Assembly: GCA_963576735.1 (NCBI GenBank)
Contig: OY755177.1
Span: 8,370,001-8,434,000, forward strand
Direction of reading: 5' to 3'
Length of the DNA: 64,000 bases
Source: Bedellia somnulentella
Taxonomy: Eukaryota > Arthropoda > Insecta > Lepidoptera > Bedelliidae
The position numbers were made by a program, and so were the translations under genes. This document shows positions 7,699 to 19,229 of this stretch, piece after piece. How positions within the stretch are numbered: the first letter of the stretch is position 1; each line of letters starts with the position of its first letter. The notes below the pieces were generated by a model that saw nothing but the letters and a program-made list of their open reading frames with translations, searched no databases and had not been told where the DNA came from.

Positions 7699-10600
7699 TT
7701 ACTTAGATGACTTAAACAAGCTTTCTATTTCTTCATATTTTTTTGTTTTTAGCCATGAGATTATTACTTTTTTACATTCAAAATAGTTCATAGGATAAAT
7801 GTTCAGTATAGCATTTAATTTATTATAAATAAAAGGTCCAATATAACAATGAAATTTTGTGATAAAATTAGATTTATGATCGACAGTGGGACAAACCCTA
7901 TTCCTGTGTCTAATGCTAGTATCACGTGTTTTGTCGTAGTCTATTTTTTTATGTTGCAGCATGATAGTTTCTTTAATAAATAGCTGTCTAACTGTAAGGA
8001 CATCACATTCGTTGTAGAGATCTGCAGTTGGGTAGCGGAACGGTTTAAACCTCATTACCTTTAAAAGAGCTCTTTGAGCTCTCTCCAAGGTTAAAATATG
8101 GGTTTTACGTGCTCCACCCCAGGAAGTTATACAATAACCCAGAATCGATTGTGCTAGAGCAACATAAACGTTCTTTAATAAGGGATAGTCCGCAACGTGT
8201 CTTAGCTTCTTAAAAATTGATGTAAGTCTTCTAACTCTATCACTTAACATTTTTATATAAGGGCACCATGATAGTTTTTCATCCAAAATAATGCCCAAAT
8301 ATTTTATTGTACTAGCTCTTTCTAAAGAGCACATATTGGGTTGCATCAAATAATAACTATCTTGTCTACAAATATTAATGTTAAAATTTTTATGAGGGAG
8401 CGAGCGATTGCTGTTGACGAACACCATAAATTTTGTTTTTGATGTATTAAGAGTTAAAAAATTTTTCGAAAGCCAATCAGCTGTTTTTTGAAGCCCAAGT
8501 TCAGTAAATATTTTAGCTTCGTCCCATGTTTTACCAAAGAATATCAGAGCAGTATCGTCAGCAAATGTAATTAATTTACCATTAACTATTTCTAGATTGC
8601 ATAGGTCATTAAGATATATTAGAAACAATGTAGGCCCAAGTACACTGCCTTGTGGTACACCGTATTCGCTGCAGCATAATTCTTCACTTAGAAGACCATC
8701 TATTGTTACTTTTTGCTTCCTATTAGTAAGATAATCTTTAAACATTTCTAATGGTAATCCTCTAATACCTATTGCCTCCATCTTTTTTAGCAATATTTTG
8801 ACAGAAACTGTGTCGAATGCTTTGGCCAAATCCAGGAATACCCCTATACATTTCATCTTATTATCGACGTGTTTAGCAACAAAGTCTGTTAAATTAGATA
8901 CAGCTTGAGCGGTTGATTTGCCAGTTCTAAACCCAAACTGATTTTTTGAAAGCACGTTTTCTTTTTCTAGGTAGCATGTTAGCCTGTTGTTCATAATCTT
9001 TTCGAATACTTTAGATAGAGCTGGTAAAACTGAAATTGGCCGGTAATTCGAAATACAGTTTCTGTCACCAACTTTGTGAATTGGATGAATGAGTGAAACT
9101 TTTAGTGGGTTTGGAAATTTTCCTGTTGATATAGATAAATTTATTATGTAAGTTAGAATAGGGACTAATATTTTTCTGCTCAATTTTAACAGTTTTGTAG
9201 AAATGTCGTCATATCCAATAGCACTGTCTGATTTTAAATTCATCAGAACAGATTCAACTTCGTCGTCAGTTGTTTCCAACATTATCATAGATTTTACTGG
9301 GTGGTGTTTTATGATTTGATTAGGAGTAATAATATTATTTGAAGCGTTTTGTGTTTGTATTTTGTTTGCTAAATCTTTTCCGATACCTTGAAAATAATGA
9401 TTAACCTTGTTTAGTGATGAATGTGGGGTAATGTCATTTTTAAGAAGTTGTGCTGATGACTTTTTGTTTTTATGTCGATTAGTAATGTTATCTATTATTT
9501 TCCATTTTAACTTTGGATTTTTTGAATGTGTGGTTAATTGATTTCTATCATAATTGCGCTTTAGACGTTTCAATAAATCATTACAAAAGTTTTTATATCT
9601 ATTGTATACAATTTTTTTAATATCATCGTTTGGATTTTCTTTTAATTTGAGGTGCATGCGATCACGATTATTAATGCATCGCATTAGACCTGGTGTTATC
9701 CATGGTTTAATACAACGCATTCTTCTGGGTATAAGCACTTTAATTGAATTTTTGACAATTGAAGTGTTGTAAATATCTATGAGTGCCTGAACACACCAGT
9801 TTGGATCATCTGAGTTTGTTATTTCATGGTAGTCATGGCTTAGCAATTCGTTGAGTATTGAATCATAACAGACTTTTACAGATGATTTTTGTTTCTGTTT
9901 AGGCGAAACTATTTTTAGACTTAAGGATAATATAACTGCTGAGTGATCTGTTAAAGGTACTTCCATTACAGCGGTTACAGTGGGAAATTTAGCTTTAACC
10001 ATTGCATGATCAAGGCAATTATTTTTCCTGGTTGGTAGTAAATGACTTGGTAGTAGACCATGGACCGCTAATAAATTCAAGTAGTTTGGTGAGTTAGAGT
10101 CGGAGTTGTCAATTTTTATGTCTATGTTAAGATCACCCATCAAAATAACATTTGCATAGTTTTTATATTTTGTTAGTATACTATCCAGAGAACTTAAAAA
10201 ATTATCTATATTTTTTATAAACGGTGACCGGTAAATACAAATTAGTACTGTATCGTTTTCAATGTTTATAATGCTACAAGTACCATCTACAAGGGGAGTT
10301 TCATGCACTGTGCAATTAAGATCAGTTTTAGTGTAGATGACTATACCATCATTTCGGTTACGATTTATTTTAGTATAGTGTAAATCATAGTCTAGCAAAG
10401 AAGGAAAATTCTTAGTTTTAGAGTTCCAAGACTCTGTCAAAACTAAAATTGCACATGAAATATTAATTCTAGACAGGAATACTTCAAATTCTTCAAAATT
10501 TTTACTTATGCTTCTTATATTTTGAGTTAATATATTTAGTCGATTGTTGTTTGGAATTTGTGTTTGTAGTAGAGCTTTACATGATTCTGGCAAACATAAA

Positions 10601-10734
10601 GAAGATGTCCCGGGTTGAACTTGATCTATGGCGTTTACTAAATCAATGTTACCTATTGGATTGAATGTAAATATAAAATACAAATGACTTAGGAAAATAT
10701 GTGCTATTACTATTGAGGAAGTTGTACTTACCAC
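7699..10734 (-). CDS. LINE ORF2: APE endonuclease and reverse transcriptase, open over 1011 codons
   Basis: Encodes the nicking endonuclease and reverse transcriptase of an APE-type LINE (CR1/Jockey group). The APE domain starts near residue 68 (LNILTQNIRSI) and contains LTESW, GDLNIDI (about residue 200) and LTDHSAV. Palm motifs are YRPISVLPALSK near 564, LDLAKAFDTV near 638, GVPQGSVLGPTLF near 694 and FADDTAL near 724. The frame is open to its 5' limit, but the first codon is GTG and no ATG precedes the endonuclease, so the real start is missing or upstream of the junction at about 10690-10735. The 3' UTR is almost absent and runs into TG repeats. All visible catalytic motifs are present. 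Activity is not implied, given the missing start. Confidence 0.9.
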   Translation of the reverse strand: MVSTTSSIVIAHIFLSHLYFIFTFNPIGNIDLVNAIDQVQPGTSSLCLPESCKALLQTQIPNNNRLNILTQNIRSISKNFEEFEVFLSRINISCAILVLTESWNSKTKNFPSLLDYDLHYTKINRNRNDGIVIYTKTDLNCTVHETPLVDGTCSIINIENDTVLICIYRSPFIKNIDNFLSSLDSILTKYKNYANVILMGDLNIDIKIDNSDSNSPNYLNLLAVHGLLPSHLLPTRKNNCLDHAMVKAKFPTVTAVMEVPLTDHSAVILSLSLKIVSPKQKQKSSVKVCYDSILNELLSHDYHEITNSDDPNWCVQALIDIYNTSIVKNSIKVLIPRRMRCIKPWITPGLMRCINNRDRMHLKLKENPNDDIKKIVYNRYKNFCNDLLKRLKRNYDRNQLTTHSKNPKLKWKIIDNITNRHKNKKSSAQLLKNDITPHSSLNKVNHYFQGIGKDLANKIQTQNASNNIITPNQIIKHHPVKSMIMLETTDDEVESVLMNLKSDSAIGYDDISTKLLKLSRKILVPILTYIINLSISTGKFPNPLKVSLIHPIHKVGDRNCISNYRPISVLPALSKVFEKIMNNRLTCYLEKENVLSKNQFGFRTGKSTAQAVSNLTDFVAKHVDNKMKCIGVFLDLAKAFDTVSVKILLKKMEAIGIRGLPLEMFKDYLTNRKQKVTIDGLLSEELCCSEYGVPQGSVLGPTLFLIYLNDLCNLEIVNGKLITFADDTALIFFGKTWDEAKIFTELGLQKTADWLSKNFLTLNTSKTKFMVFVNSNRSLPHKNFNINICRQDSYYLMQPNMCSLERASTIKYLGIILDEKLSWCPYIKMLSDRVRRLTSIFKKLRHVADYPLLKNVYVALAQSILGYCITSWGGARKTHILTLERAQRALLKVMRFKPFRYPTADLYNECDVLTVRQLFIKETIMLQHKKIDYDKTRDTSIRHRNRVCPTVDHKSNFITKFHCYIGPFIYNKLNAILNIYPMNYFECKKVIISWLKTKKYEEIESLFKSSK

Positions 10735-11626
10735 TCCGGAACAGAAACCAGCTGAAAATCATCCATATTTTTTAACGAAAGAGGTTGAAGATTCACTGAA
10801 TACTATCAAGCAAGGCTTAAATTTAACCATTAGAGCAGAAATTGAAAAATTAGGTAGTAAACTAGTACAAACCATGAGTACCAAATTCGAGTCTATGTTT
10901 AATTCTCAGATGAGCTCGGAGCTCGAAGCATCTAAAAAAGAATGCCTAAGACTGCAGAATGAGGTTAATCAACTACAAGCTGAGTTAATCAAACAAAAAG
11001 AATTAGGAAAAACATCACTGGAAAGTAAGACACCCGAAAAACGTAGTAATCATTTGACAAAAGCACGGCAACCGTCATTACCATCATGCGAGAACGCGCG
11101 GGTAGTACTAAAGACGCAGGCGCCGACTCAAACAACGGAGATACAAGTCGAACAGCCTAGTGTGAGTCATCAACGTTCGGTTAGCTATGCCGCGGTAGCT
11201 GGAATAGCGACGAGCGGAGCGACAAGCGGGATACCGGTAAAAACCTCAGAGATACCTAATTATACTGATAACGAAGGCTGGAATAAGGTAGTGGGGAGAA
11301 AATATAAAAGAAGAACAAATATTATAAAAGGTGGAAATAACACAACCATGGGTATCGCTGGGGTACAACAAAAAAAATACTTACATGTGTGGGGGCTACA
11401 AACGACTACTACAGATGATAGTATAAAAAGCCACATAGAAAGTATAATTGGAAGGGACTGCAACTATAATGTTCAAAGAATAAATCATAAAACTCAGCGG
11501 GATTATGTATCCTATAGTATAGGAGTACCGGAGACGCGTAATGATGAAGTATGTAATCCGGATCACTGGCCTGTGGATGTGAAGTTAGCAGAATGGATCT
11601 GGTTTCGGAAAGACCGTTCAAAGTAG
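10688..11626 (+). CDS. LINE ORF1 protein, N-terminus missing
   Basis: The plus frame is open from 10688 and ends at TAG 11624-11626; the first in-frame ATG is at 10874. The N-terminal part, LNLTIRAEIEKLGSKLVQ and on to about residue 60 of the ATG form, is Lys/Glu-rich and predicted to be coiled coil. A Ser/Thr-rich linker follows. The C-terminal 80 residues (KYLHVWGLQTTTTDDSI ... WPVDVKLAEWIWFRKDR) look like the RNA-binding fold of LINE ORF1 proteins. This would be the nucleic acid-binding partner of the ORF2 that follows; ORF1 stop and ORF2 frame overlap by 2 bases. The element's 5' end is lost at the junction with the opposite-strand LINE. No zinc knuckles were seen. Confidence 0.75.
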   Translation, partial: LRKICAITIEEVVLTTPEQKPAENHPYFLTKEVEDSLNTIKQGLNLTIRAEIEKLGSKLVQTMSTKFESMFNSQMSSELEASKKECLRLQNEVNQLQAELIKQKELGKTSLESKTPEKRSNHLTKARQPSLPSCENARVVLKTQAPTQTTEIQVEQPSVSHQRSVSYAAVAGIATSGATSGIPVKTSEIPNYTDNEGWNKVVGRKYKRRTNIIKGGNNTTMGIAGVQQKKYLHVWGLQTTTTDDSIKSHIESIIGRDCNYNVQRINHKTQRDYVSYSIGVPETRNDEVCNPDHWPVDVKLAEWIWFRKDRSK

Positions 11627-14600
11627 CAAACCAGCAAAGAAAATATACATATTTTATCAAAACGTGAGAGGGCTACGGACGAAGCTCCAAGAGTTCGGTA
11701 TAAACCTGTCTACTGCTTCAGCTGATTTGTTCGCCTTAACACGTTCACTGTCCCATGACCCATCTGGTGGGTCACGACAATTTATAGTGACAAGTTCGTG
11801 ACTCCCCTTTTGGGTCATTGGTCACATACAACTTGATACATCGTTTTTCAGCTTGAACTTGTCAATAGAGATCTGTATTAACTGTGGACGTATGAACGGA
11901 AAAAAACACATACAATACATTAAAAACAATCTAGTCATCTTCCAGCTCCGATACCTCACTATCGACGTCACTATTTTCGAGTATTCGTCGAATATCTTCA
12001 CCGTACAAAAAAGACATCTTGTCGTGGTATATTTTAGCAAATAAGATACTAATTCCGCACAACAACAACACAGCCGTATTATCACCTGTACTGTCTATCT
12101 ACCTTCGTAAATTTATAATCTACCCTCAAAAGTTAGATATTACATCTTTACTCACCAGTCCGTGACCCTGATTGGGTCACAGATTTTTATGGTTATAAGT
12201 CCGTGACCCACTTGGTGGGTCACAAGAAAAACACTGGAAAAATCGTGGAAAACAATGGCTGGTTATAAAAATACTACTATGATTGAACTACTACAATAGT
12301 GTAAATTATAGATTGCATTCGACCTCTTTTGGACTTACCGGGTCATTCTAAACTATAGTATGGGGACAGTGAACGTGTTAACGGAAACAAGTTGCAATGA
12401 CTCCATGTTCGACTCGAAGCTGATACCGGTGGGCTACAGCATCGTGCGGTGCGACCGGAACGACGGTCGGAAGTTGGGGGGCGTGATGTTAGTGGCCTCG
12501 CCGAAGTACGAGCTGCGGCGTGTGGAGCTGCAGGTCGAGAGCGGGAGCGACCGTGGCTTGGACGGGTACTCGTTCGAAATAGTTGGATCGACGGTATATC
12601 ACAAAAACAGATTTTTATTTTGTATAGCTGTTGTTTATATTCCACCGAAAAGTTGTAACTATGATTATTTTAAATTATTCGAATTGTTAGAAACATTGTC
12701 TATAAAATACAAGAAGCTGTTACTTATTGTAGGGGATTTTAACCTATATTCTAGCACAACAGAGGTGTTGAATTATTTAGAATATTTTAAAGCATTTTGT
12801 GGAGTCAACCAGGTGAACGAAATATTGAATGCAAAAGAACGCTGTTTAGACTTAGTGCTCTGTCCTATAGACGAGATCTGTGCATGCGTCACATTGTCGA
12901 ACGAGCCATTGGTCAGCGTCGATGCGCACCACCCTCCTCTGTGCGTGAGTGTATGTACGGAGCGCGCGCGCGGGGATAGCGAGGATGGAGGGGTAGGCAG
13001 CGAGAGGTCGGCTTCGCCATCGTCTCACACGGTGCGTTCGCCACTGTTAGGAATTAGTAATAATACATTTCGAAGAGAGTGGAACTTCAATAGAGCGAAT
13101 TTTTCTACGTTATATACAAAATTCTTACTGACGGACTGGACTGACCTTTACGTAATTAATGATTCGATAGTAGCGTTAGAATACATTTATTATGAAATTA
13201 ACAAGATTATAGATGACTGCGTTCCACAGAAAAACCGTTTATCGGGAAGCCCCAGATATTCTTATCCTGAGTAGTTTACACCTGAAATAAAACGGGACAT
13301 AGCTAATAAAGCAAAATTTCATAGGTTATACAAAAAACAGGATCCCAACGTGATTACGAAAAATTTTCCTTCCTTCGTTCAAAAATTAAAGCTAATTTAA
13401 AATTGGCTTATTTAAATTACGAAAATAGAATTCAATACCTTGTTTCGAAAGAGCCCAAACTATTTTGGAAATTCGTAAACTCGAAACGACAAAACATGAG
13501 AAAAACGGTTATTTGCGAAAACGGGACCGAACTATCAAACGAGCAAAGCGCACATGAGTTTTCAAAGTTTTTTAGTTCGGTGTATTCAGATACTCCACCA
13601 CGGCTCAGCGTCCCGGACGCGATGGCGGCGGACACGGCGGCGGCGGGCGCGACGGCGCGCGTGCATCTCACCGCGTTGTCGCGCGACGAGGTGCGCGCGG
13701 CGCTGGCGCGGCTGCCAGCCAAGACCTCGGCCGGAGCGGACGGGATACCTGCATTTGTGGTGAAGGACTGCCGCGCGGTGCTCGAGGAGCCGCTCTTGTA
13801 TATTTTCAATCTGTGCCTTGCAGAAGCGACTTTTCCTGATGTATGGAAAACAACGCGAGTAGTGCCTGTGCCAAAAGGGAAAACTAGTTCTGATGTCCGA
13901 GACTACCGACCCGTAGCTATTCTTTCGGCATTCGCAAAAATCTTTGACTCAGCTTTGCAAAAGCAAATATATACAGAGATTAGATCTCAAATATCAGATT
14001 GTCAACATGGATTTAGACCAGGCTGCAGTACTACAAGTAATTTACTTAACTTTATGAATGATGTGACTCCTCATGTGGATGCAGGAATGAGTGTAGATTT
14101 CTCCTACTTAGATTTTCGAAAAGCATTTGACACCGTGGACGGGGATATATACTTGACTAAACTGGCAAAAATTGGATTCACGCCGCATTCGCTGAAGCTG
14201 ATGGCAAGCTATATGAGAGACAGAAGACAGTTTGTAAGTTATCATGGCTGTGTGTCTGCTGAGTACCCCACGTACTCAGGCGTAAATCAGGGCTCAAATC
14301 TGGGTCCTCTGGGCTTTCTCATAATGATTAATGACATGCCGGACGTCATAAATAATGCTACATGTCTTATGTTCGCAGATGACGTAAAACTCATGCTTGC
14401 CATAGAAGGAGTAGAAGATTGCGTTCGTTTGCAAAATGACTTAAACAGAGTAGTCGATTGGAGTAAAATAAATAAACTACAGTTAAATATAAGTAAATGC
14501 GAAATAATCACTTTTACCCGCCAGCGTAATCCCTACCATACTGAGTATTTCATTGACGGCACGGTGCTACCGCGGGTACAAGAGGTGCGGGACTTAGGAG

Positions 14601-15229
14601 TTAAAATTACGTCAGATCTGCATTTTCGGAATCACGTTGTGGATATATGTAAAAAGTCTTTTAGAATTCTTGGGTTTGTGCTTCGCACGTCAAAAGGATT
14701 TGTAAACTTAAAAGCTATTAAGGCATTGTATAACACTTTAGTCCGTAGTAAACTAGAATACAACGCAGTTGTCTGGTCTCCACATGAAGCAAAATATTGC
14801 CTCATGGTGGAGAAAATACAGAATAAATTCACAAGATTTTTATACTGGAAAGTGTGTGGTGTATATCCCTATTACCCACTAATGTATCCCACATTGTTTG
14901 TGCTTGGTATGGTGGGGTACAATTCATTAGCCGTAAGAAGGGATTATACATTGTTACAATATTTACTTTTTGTTTTGAGGGGTATCACTCACAACCCTAC
15001 GCTATTGAATGTATTACAAATATCTTTTCCCAATAACATGCTGAGACGACGGCCCGGTAGATTGTTAGTCTTACCACGGGCTCGTACTAACCTGCAGAGT
15101 GAGAGCTCACTTACTAGAGCGCTGGTAGCTCTCAATCAAATCGCTGAGGAAGTGGATATATTCTCGTGCAGACTGGGAGACTTCACTAATGCATCACACA
15201 GATATTTATGTTATTTTAAAAATGTATAG
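11625..15229 (+). pseudogene. LINE ORF2 (APE endonuclease and reverse transcriptase), interrupted
   Basis: The frame begins in the ORF1 stop region with KKIYIFYQNVRGLRTKLQ, the start of an APE endonuclease. It is split by a TTAA-flanked insertion at 11740-12377. The two sides rejoin in frame (642 bp between duplicated sites) and continue ETSCNDSMFDSKLIPVGY and VGDFNLY. Disabling lesions are an in-frame TAG at 13272-13274, where a Trp codon is expected, and a frameshift between there and about 13400. The 608-codon rest (13403-15229) carries YRPVAILSAF, LDFRKAFDTV, GVNQGSNLGP, where VNQG replaces the usual VPQG, and FADDVKLM. Short stretches at 12440-12580, 12950-13010 and 13600-13790 are far more GC-rich than the rest. 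The copy is inactive. Confidence 0.9.
11740..12377. mobile_element. piggyBac-type non-autonomous element (638 bp) in LINE ORF2
   Basis: Flanked by TTAA at 11736-11739 and 12378-12381. The 15-bp termini CACGTTCACTGTCCC are perfect inverted repeats. Subterminal words built on GTGACCCA and TGGGTCAC occur at both ends. On the minus strand at 12017-11931 a short frame, MSFLYGEDIRRILENSDVDS plus EVSELEDD, resembles the acidic N-terminus of piggyBac transposases, but the catalytic core is absent. Removing one TTAA and the insert restores an uninterrupted LINE reading (ALTETS), so the insertion is clean. Confidence 0.9.
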
Positions 15230-15340
15230 TTTGTTATTTTTAGATATCAACTCATCGTTATTATTATTTGTAAATAGTATAATTAGTTGGTAAGTAAAAT
15301 GTAATCGCATTAGGTTTTACCTGTTAAGATTATGTTTTTA

Positions 15341-15368
15341 AGTTAAATAAATAAATAAATAAATAAAT
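15341..15368 (+). repeat. (AAAT)n LINE tail
   Basis: An aaataaataaat tail ends the plus-strand LINE that begins before 10688, about 110 bp after the ORF2 stop. The duplicated segment described next starts exactly here. Confidence 0.85.
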
Positions 15369-15547
15369 ATTTCGTATCGTAATTTTGATCAAATGTGGAG
15401 TGTAGGAGTTTTAAGCGAAACTTGCGAAATTGTACTGAGAAAAGAACAGAATAAGATGAAGTAGGAGTAATTGGATTGCGTTTATAAATGACTGTTAATG
15501 TTGAAAATGCTAAAGATTTGTCTGAATAAAGTATAAACTGTTTTCGA

Positions 15548-15778
15548 GGCTGTGTAGTGTCCACCATGATACCCCATTTCTTTCCGTGGGTGTTCGTAAG
15601 ACGCGACTAAGGATAATAGGGCTATAAAGTTGTTTATGGGCGATGCGGTTGGAGAGCCATCACCAACCTTTATTTTACAATCTTTTCTCCAATCAACTTC
15701 CAAAAGATGTTCAGGTTATTTTATTCTGAAGCGGCTACTTTCTATGGATTTATACCTGCGAGTGCATGTATGTATGTG
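15548..15778 (+). repeat. Family A repeat
   Basis: A full-length but diverged copy from gctgtgtagtgtccaccatg to the gcatgtatgtatgtg tail. The same copy is present in the duplicate at 50270-50482, so it predates the duplication. Confidence 0.85.
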
Positions 15779-16357
15779 TTATCGATTTTGATCTTCTAAA
15801 TGCTGATTTTCTTACACTGCTGCTCGCTTTTCATAATTAAACGACTCGCTTTCATTATATTTCACGGTTGATAATATTTAGCCTCGCATATTTAGTGAAA
15901 GGGTGTAAATGTCTGAGTTGAACTTAATTACAAACTAAGTAAGGCATTACCTCTGAAGCTCGCTGAAATGTGCGCGGCGATTAATGAAGCGTTGTATTCT
16001 GCTCTCGAATTGTTCAAACGTTAAAAAGTCGCTTTTCTTCCATATTTAATGAATAGGGGCTTTAAGAGTAAGCCAAACTGATTTTAGTTCCTTTGATAGA
16101 ACCATTTAAAATCACCATATACTGCAAAACTGTCGCCGGAAGCCAATATATGCGACAGTCTCCAAAGCTAACTGAATTAAAGCGTCGCTAATTTCATACT
16201 GAGCCCTTTAATGAAATTTGTGTATTCCACCGGTGGCAATGGTATTAATATATAATATTGCCATGCCATAAAAATGTGCACTATAGCATTGCCTAGGCTC
16301 AAGACCGTTATTGAACCTCTATTGGCTGAAAATATAATAATGATTCCTCATATCTAT

Positions 16358-16655
16358 ATTTACTTACGGCTATAAATCCTAAAAAAAGGTAGTTTGAGCT
16401 TTATAACGGGAAATTCTTCAGCTGCATTTGGGCATTGAGTGGGAAAAAGATTATAAAGCCACATCACTGCTTGCTGTTCTAGACTGACATTTCTCGGCAA
16501 ATAAGATAGAACATAAATATTATCTTCACAGAATATTACTACTATCAAAAATTCAAAACCTTTGTCAGACCACTGAGACTTTTCTGAATCTCTGGCTACC
16601 CCTTTTAAGGATTTATATATGTAAATAGATACGATGTATGTATGTTTTTAAATAA
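16358..16655. repeat. Two degenerate family A pieces (minus 16358-16455, plus 16568-16655)
   Basis: The minus piece is acttacggctataaatccta onward. The plus piece is tctctggctaccccttttaa to the tatgtatgtatg tail. In copy 2 of the duplicated segment the plus element is complete (51449-51695), so copy 1 appears to have lost its 5' part. Confidence 0.7.
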
Positions 16656-17510
16656 ATTATTTACGTGTACTCTATTACATTACCTTATACTCCCCAAGCT
16701 TACATTTGCTTTGCGGGTTGACAAAGCAAATGTAAGCTTCTTACGCTTATTAGTCTCTGCTGTAACGTTTAACTCCGTTTTTCCACATTCTCTTGAACTA
16801 AATACGATACAATATCTACGGCTTCTAACTATATCGCTCAAGTAACCCTGACTTGCGTTATTGTTTGTAAACTGAAAGTTTATAGCAGGAAGCACTAAAC
16901 GTTTGCTACAAAATTTAATTGTGTTTTTTTCGCAGTCTATATATATATAGCGATCTTAAAATCTATTTAATTATTGTTAAACATTTTTCATATTTCTTAC
17001 GCTGCAGATAGCTAACTTTTCACTAGCATTGGTTTGTGACTTCTGTATAATTTGCTATCTTCAAAGAATTTCTCTGTTTTTATTGATTTTAATGAGGCCT
17101 TATAACAAACCTTAATCTTTTACGTAATGATGTAAACATGGTTGGGGTCTTTGGTAGCTTAGGTTTTTTTTAGATGCTTAGTTTGTTTTTGATTAGAGCG
17201 ATGGTTAATATTGTTATTTGGTAGTAGGCAGAACGTCAAAAGGTCACATGGTTAGCATACTTACTATATTGCTGAGTGGTACTTAGTCATGTAACAGTGG
17301 ATTCGTACAAAGCGGTTGCACGTGAATGCAATGTACAACCAAAACGTTGGCACTCTGAACTAAAGTATATGTACCTTCGGGGTTATACACCACATACACC
17401 AAGATTTTACTCAAAGCCGAGTAAAAGGTATTTCTCGTTCTTGTTCACCGTAGCTTGATTAATTAAGATTAAGACTGCAAAAAATGTCTTAATAAAATAT
17501 AATGTTATTA

Positions 17511-18378
17511 TGTATTACATCCCACACGCCTATGAAAAGCCCCGCATAGTATATACGAGTATGAACGGTGTGAAGTTAGCGGCAGATTATAAATCAAGAC
17601 CAAATTAAAAAGTCGACAATTTAAAAGCAGAAAAACATTCAAGTACTACATGTAACATCAAGCGAATACCTCCATTTTCTGAAGTCGGTTGAAAAGAATG
17701 GCAAACGTTTCGTCGTTAATCAAAATTCAAAAGCCAATAAACTGATAACACTGTTATATTTTTAGAAAAGTAAGCCGGCAATTTCTACATAGTCGGACAT
17801 GTTAATAAACGGTATGCAAATATCCGCCGTGTATCAATATTGACGTACGGCGACAAGACCGATTTGCGATTCGCGATTTGAATTAGTTTGCAGTCTCGGA
17901 ATGTCTTCTCAGCGGCGACGAGGAGCTACCTGCTTTGCTAAAGTATTTACCAACTACAAACGTAACTGTACTAATATATATTACGAGAGCTTTGCCATGC
18001 CGTAATGTGTTAGTTCTCTTCTGTACAAATGGAAACTGATAATCTGTCTTAAATGAGTTTGCTTGGTTTAGGTTATAAATGAAACAAGTATAAAATAATT
18101 TTTAACAAAAAGAAAACCGAGTCCGACCGAGAAAACCGAGATCTCTTATATTAATTTTTTCGTCGGTGTCAGCCTGCATGATAATTGATAATAAGTGTGT
18201 ATTTCGCACGTAATCAGAGATAGATAGCAGGGTGAATTTAATTTTGTTTGCCTGGCTCAAAAATGAATTTAAGAGAATTTAAAGATTTAGGTAGGTTGAA
18301 CAGACGAGTGAGGAATAAAGATATTCCTAAGGTGTCAATCACAGTACTCATTTTTAATTAAACAACTTATTTCTTACT
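17511..18378. other. No gene seen; short relics of common insect repeats
   Basis: AT-rich DNA without coding signal. Near 17670 the words ctccattttctgaagtcggt, and near 18115 gagtccgaccgagaaaaccg, are the kind of repeat ends common in moth and butterfly genomes. They are too short to classify. Confidence 0.5.
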
Positions 18379-18930
18379 TACTCACGTGATACAGGGCAGG
18401 CCTATCGGCGTTTTGAACAAATACGCTGTCACATGATTGTGAGTTTCGAGAGTCCCCTCGATTTCCTGGATGCCATCATCAGATCCTGGCCTTATGGTGC
18501 TTTGTTGGTAACAATAACATAACAAAATAAAATGTTTAGTGAACCTGTATTTCTCTGCATAAAAGCTACGAAGAGGAGTGTAAATCTATATAGAATATTG
18601 AAAGAACTATTTCCCAACTCCTAGTGATTGAGGACCTACACCTTCCATCATCAGCTCATAATATTATGATTTCCAATATAAATTCAGAAAATATGTAAAA
18701 CGCAGTACATGTGCCAATAAAATTTGAGGGTTCCACTCGATTTCTCGAGGATCCCATCATCAGACCCTGATATCCTCATCATGGTACTAATCCGGGAGTA
18801 TCTTCTTTCTAATGAAAAATAATAATCAAAATCGGTTCATGAATGGCGAAGTAATCGGCGAACAAACATAAAAAAAAAACGGTCGAATTGAGAACACTCC
18901 TTTTTTTGATGTCGGTTAAAAATTGATAAA
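18379..18930. repeat. SINE B fragment followed by two copies of a dispersed repeat
   Basis: 18379-18440 (tactcacgtgatacagggca, then ggcctatcggcg) is a minus fragment of SINE B. It is followed by two related segments starting tcctcgatttcctggatgcc at about 18455 and cactcgatttctcgaggatc at about 18735. Each continues catcatcagaycctg. The second ends with acggtcgaattgagaacact then tttttttgatgtcggttaaa. This terminal motif recurs at 56475 and in the minisatellite at 61500-62030. Possibly Helitron-related; unproven. Confidence 0.55.
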
Positions 18931-19229
18931 TCCTTAAGTAATAAAGTAATCTTTTCAGAGTATTTTAGGCACAGATTTGAATAGTAATTTGAATTTAAGT
19001 TGTTCCATGCATATTTTAGTTTTCATTCATGTTTTTTTTAAATTTAAGACTTATCATTTACAAGCAAATTTTAGCTATGAGTAATTTTGGGTTATTGACA
19101 ACTAGGCTTATAGTTCTTTGCATGCAGTCGGCCTTTTGCATCTTTCAAGTTAATAAATTAATTGCAAAGTCTTTTCAATTTATAGATAAAATAAATTAAT
19201 GGAACGAAAAAACGAAACTAAATTAAGTT

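Larger units (their letters stand above)
15369..17510. repeat. Duplicated segment, copy 1 (partner 50084-53020)
   Basis: From tttcgtatcgtaattttgat to about ctgcaaaaaatgtcttaa this stretch is collinear with 50084-53020, with scattered substitutions. Copy 1 is shorter. It lacks about 130 bp after 16108, about 190 bp of a family A insertion near 16566, and parts of a SINE near 17255 and 17392. It has one extra inverted duplication at about 16698-16735. It contains no convincing gene. The frame at 16360-16548, present in both copies, lies in degenerate family A sequence. Confidence 0.85.

Noticed and set aside
7249..7706. Several frames of 114-127 codons across the N run and CA repeat
   Set aside because: They translate unknown bases and a microsatellite (THTHTH, VCVCVC); artefacts.
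12343..12979. Frames of 60-100 codons, rich in Arg and Ser, in the GC-rich LINE patch
   Set aside because: Alternative-frame shadows of LINE ORF2.
16360..16548. Minus frame of 62 codons conserved at 51198-51386
   Set aside because: Conservation is due to the duplicated segment; the sequence is degenerate family A plus flank, with no domain.
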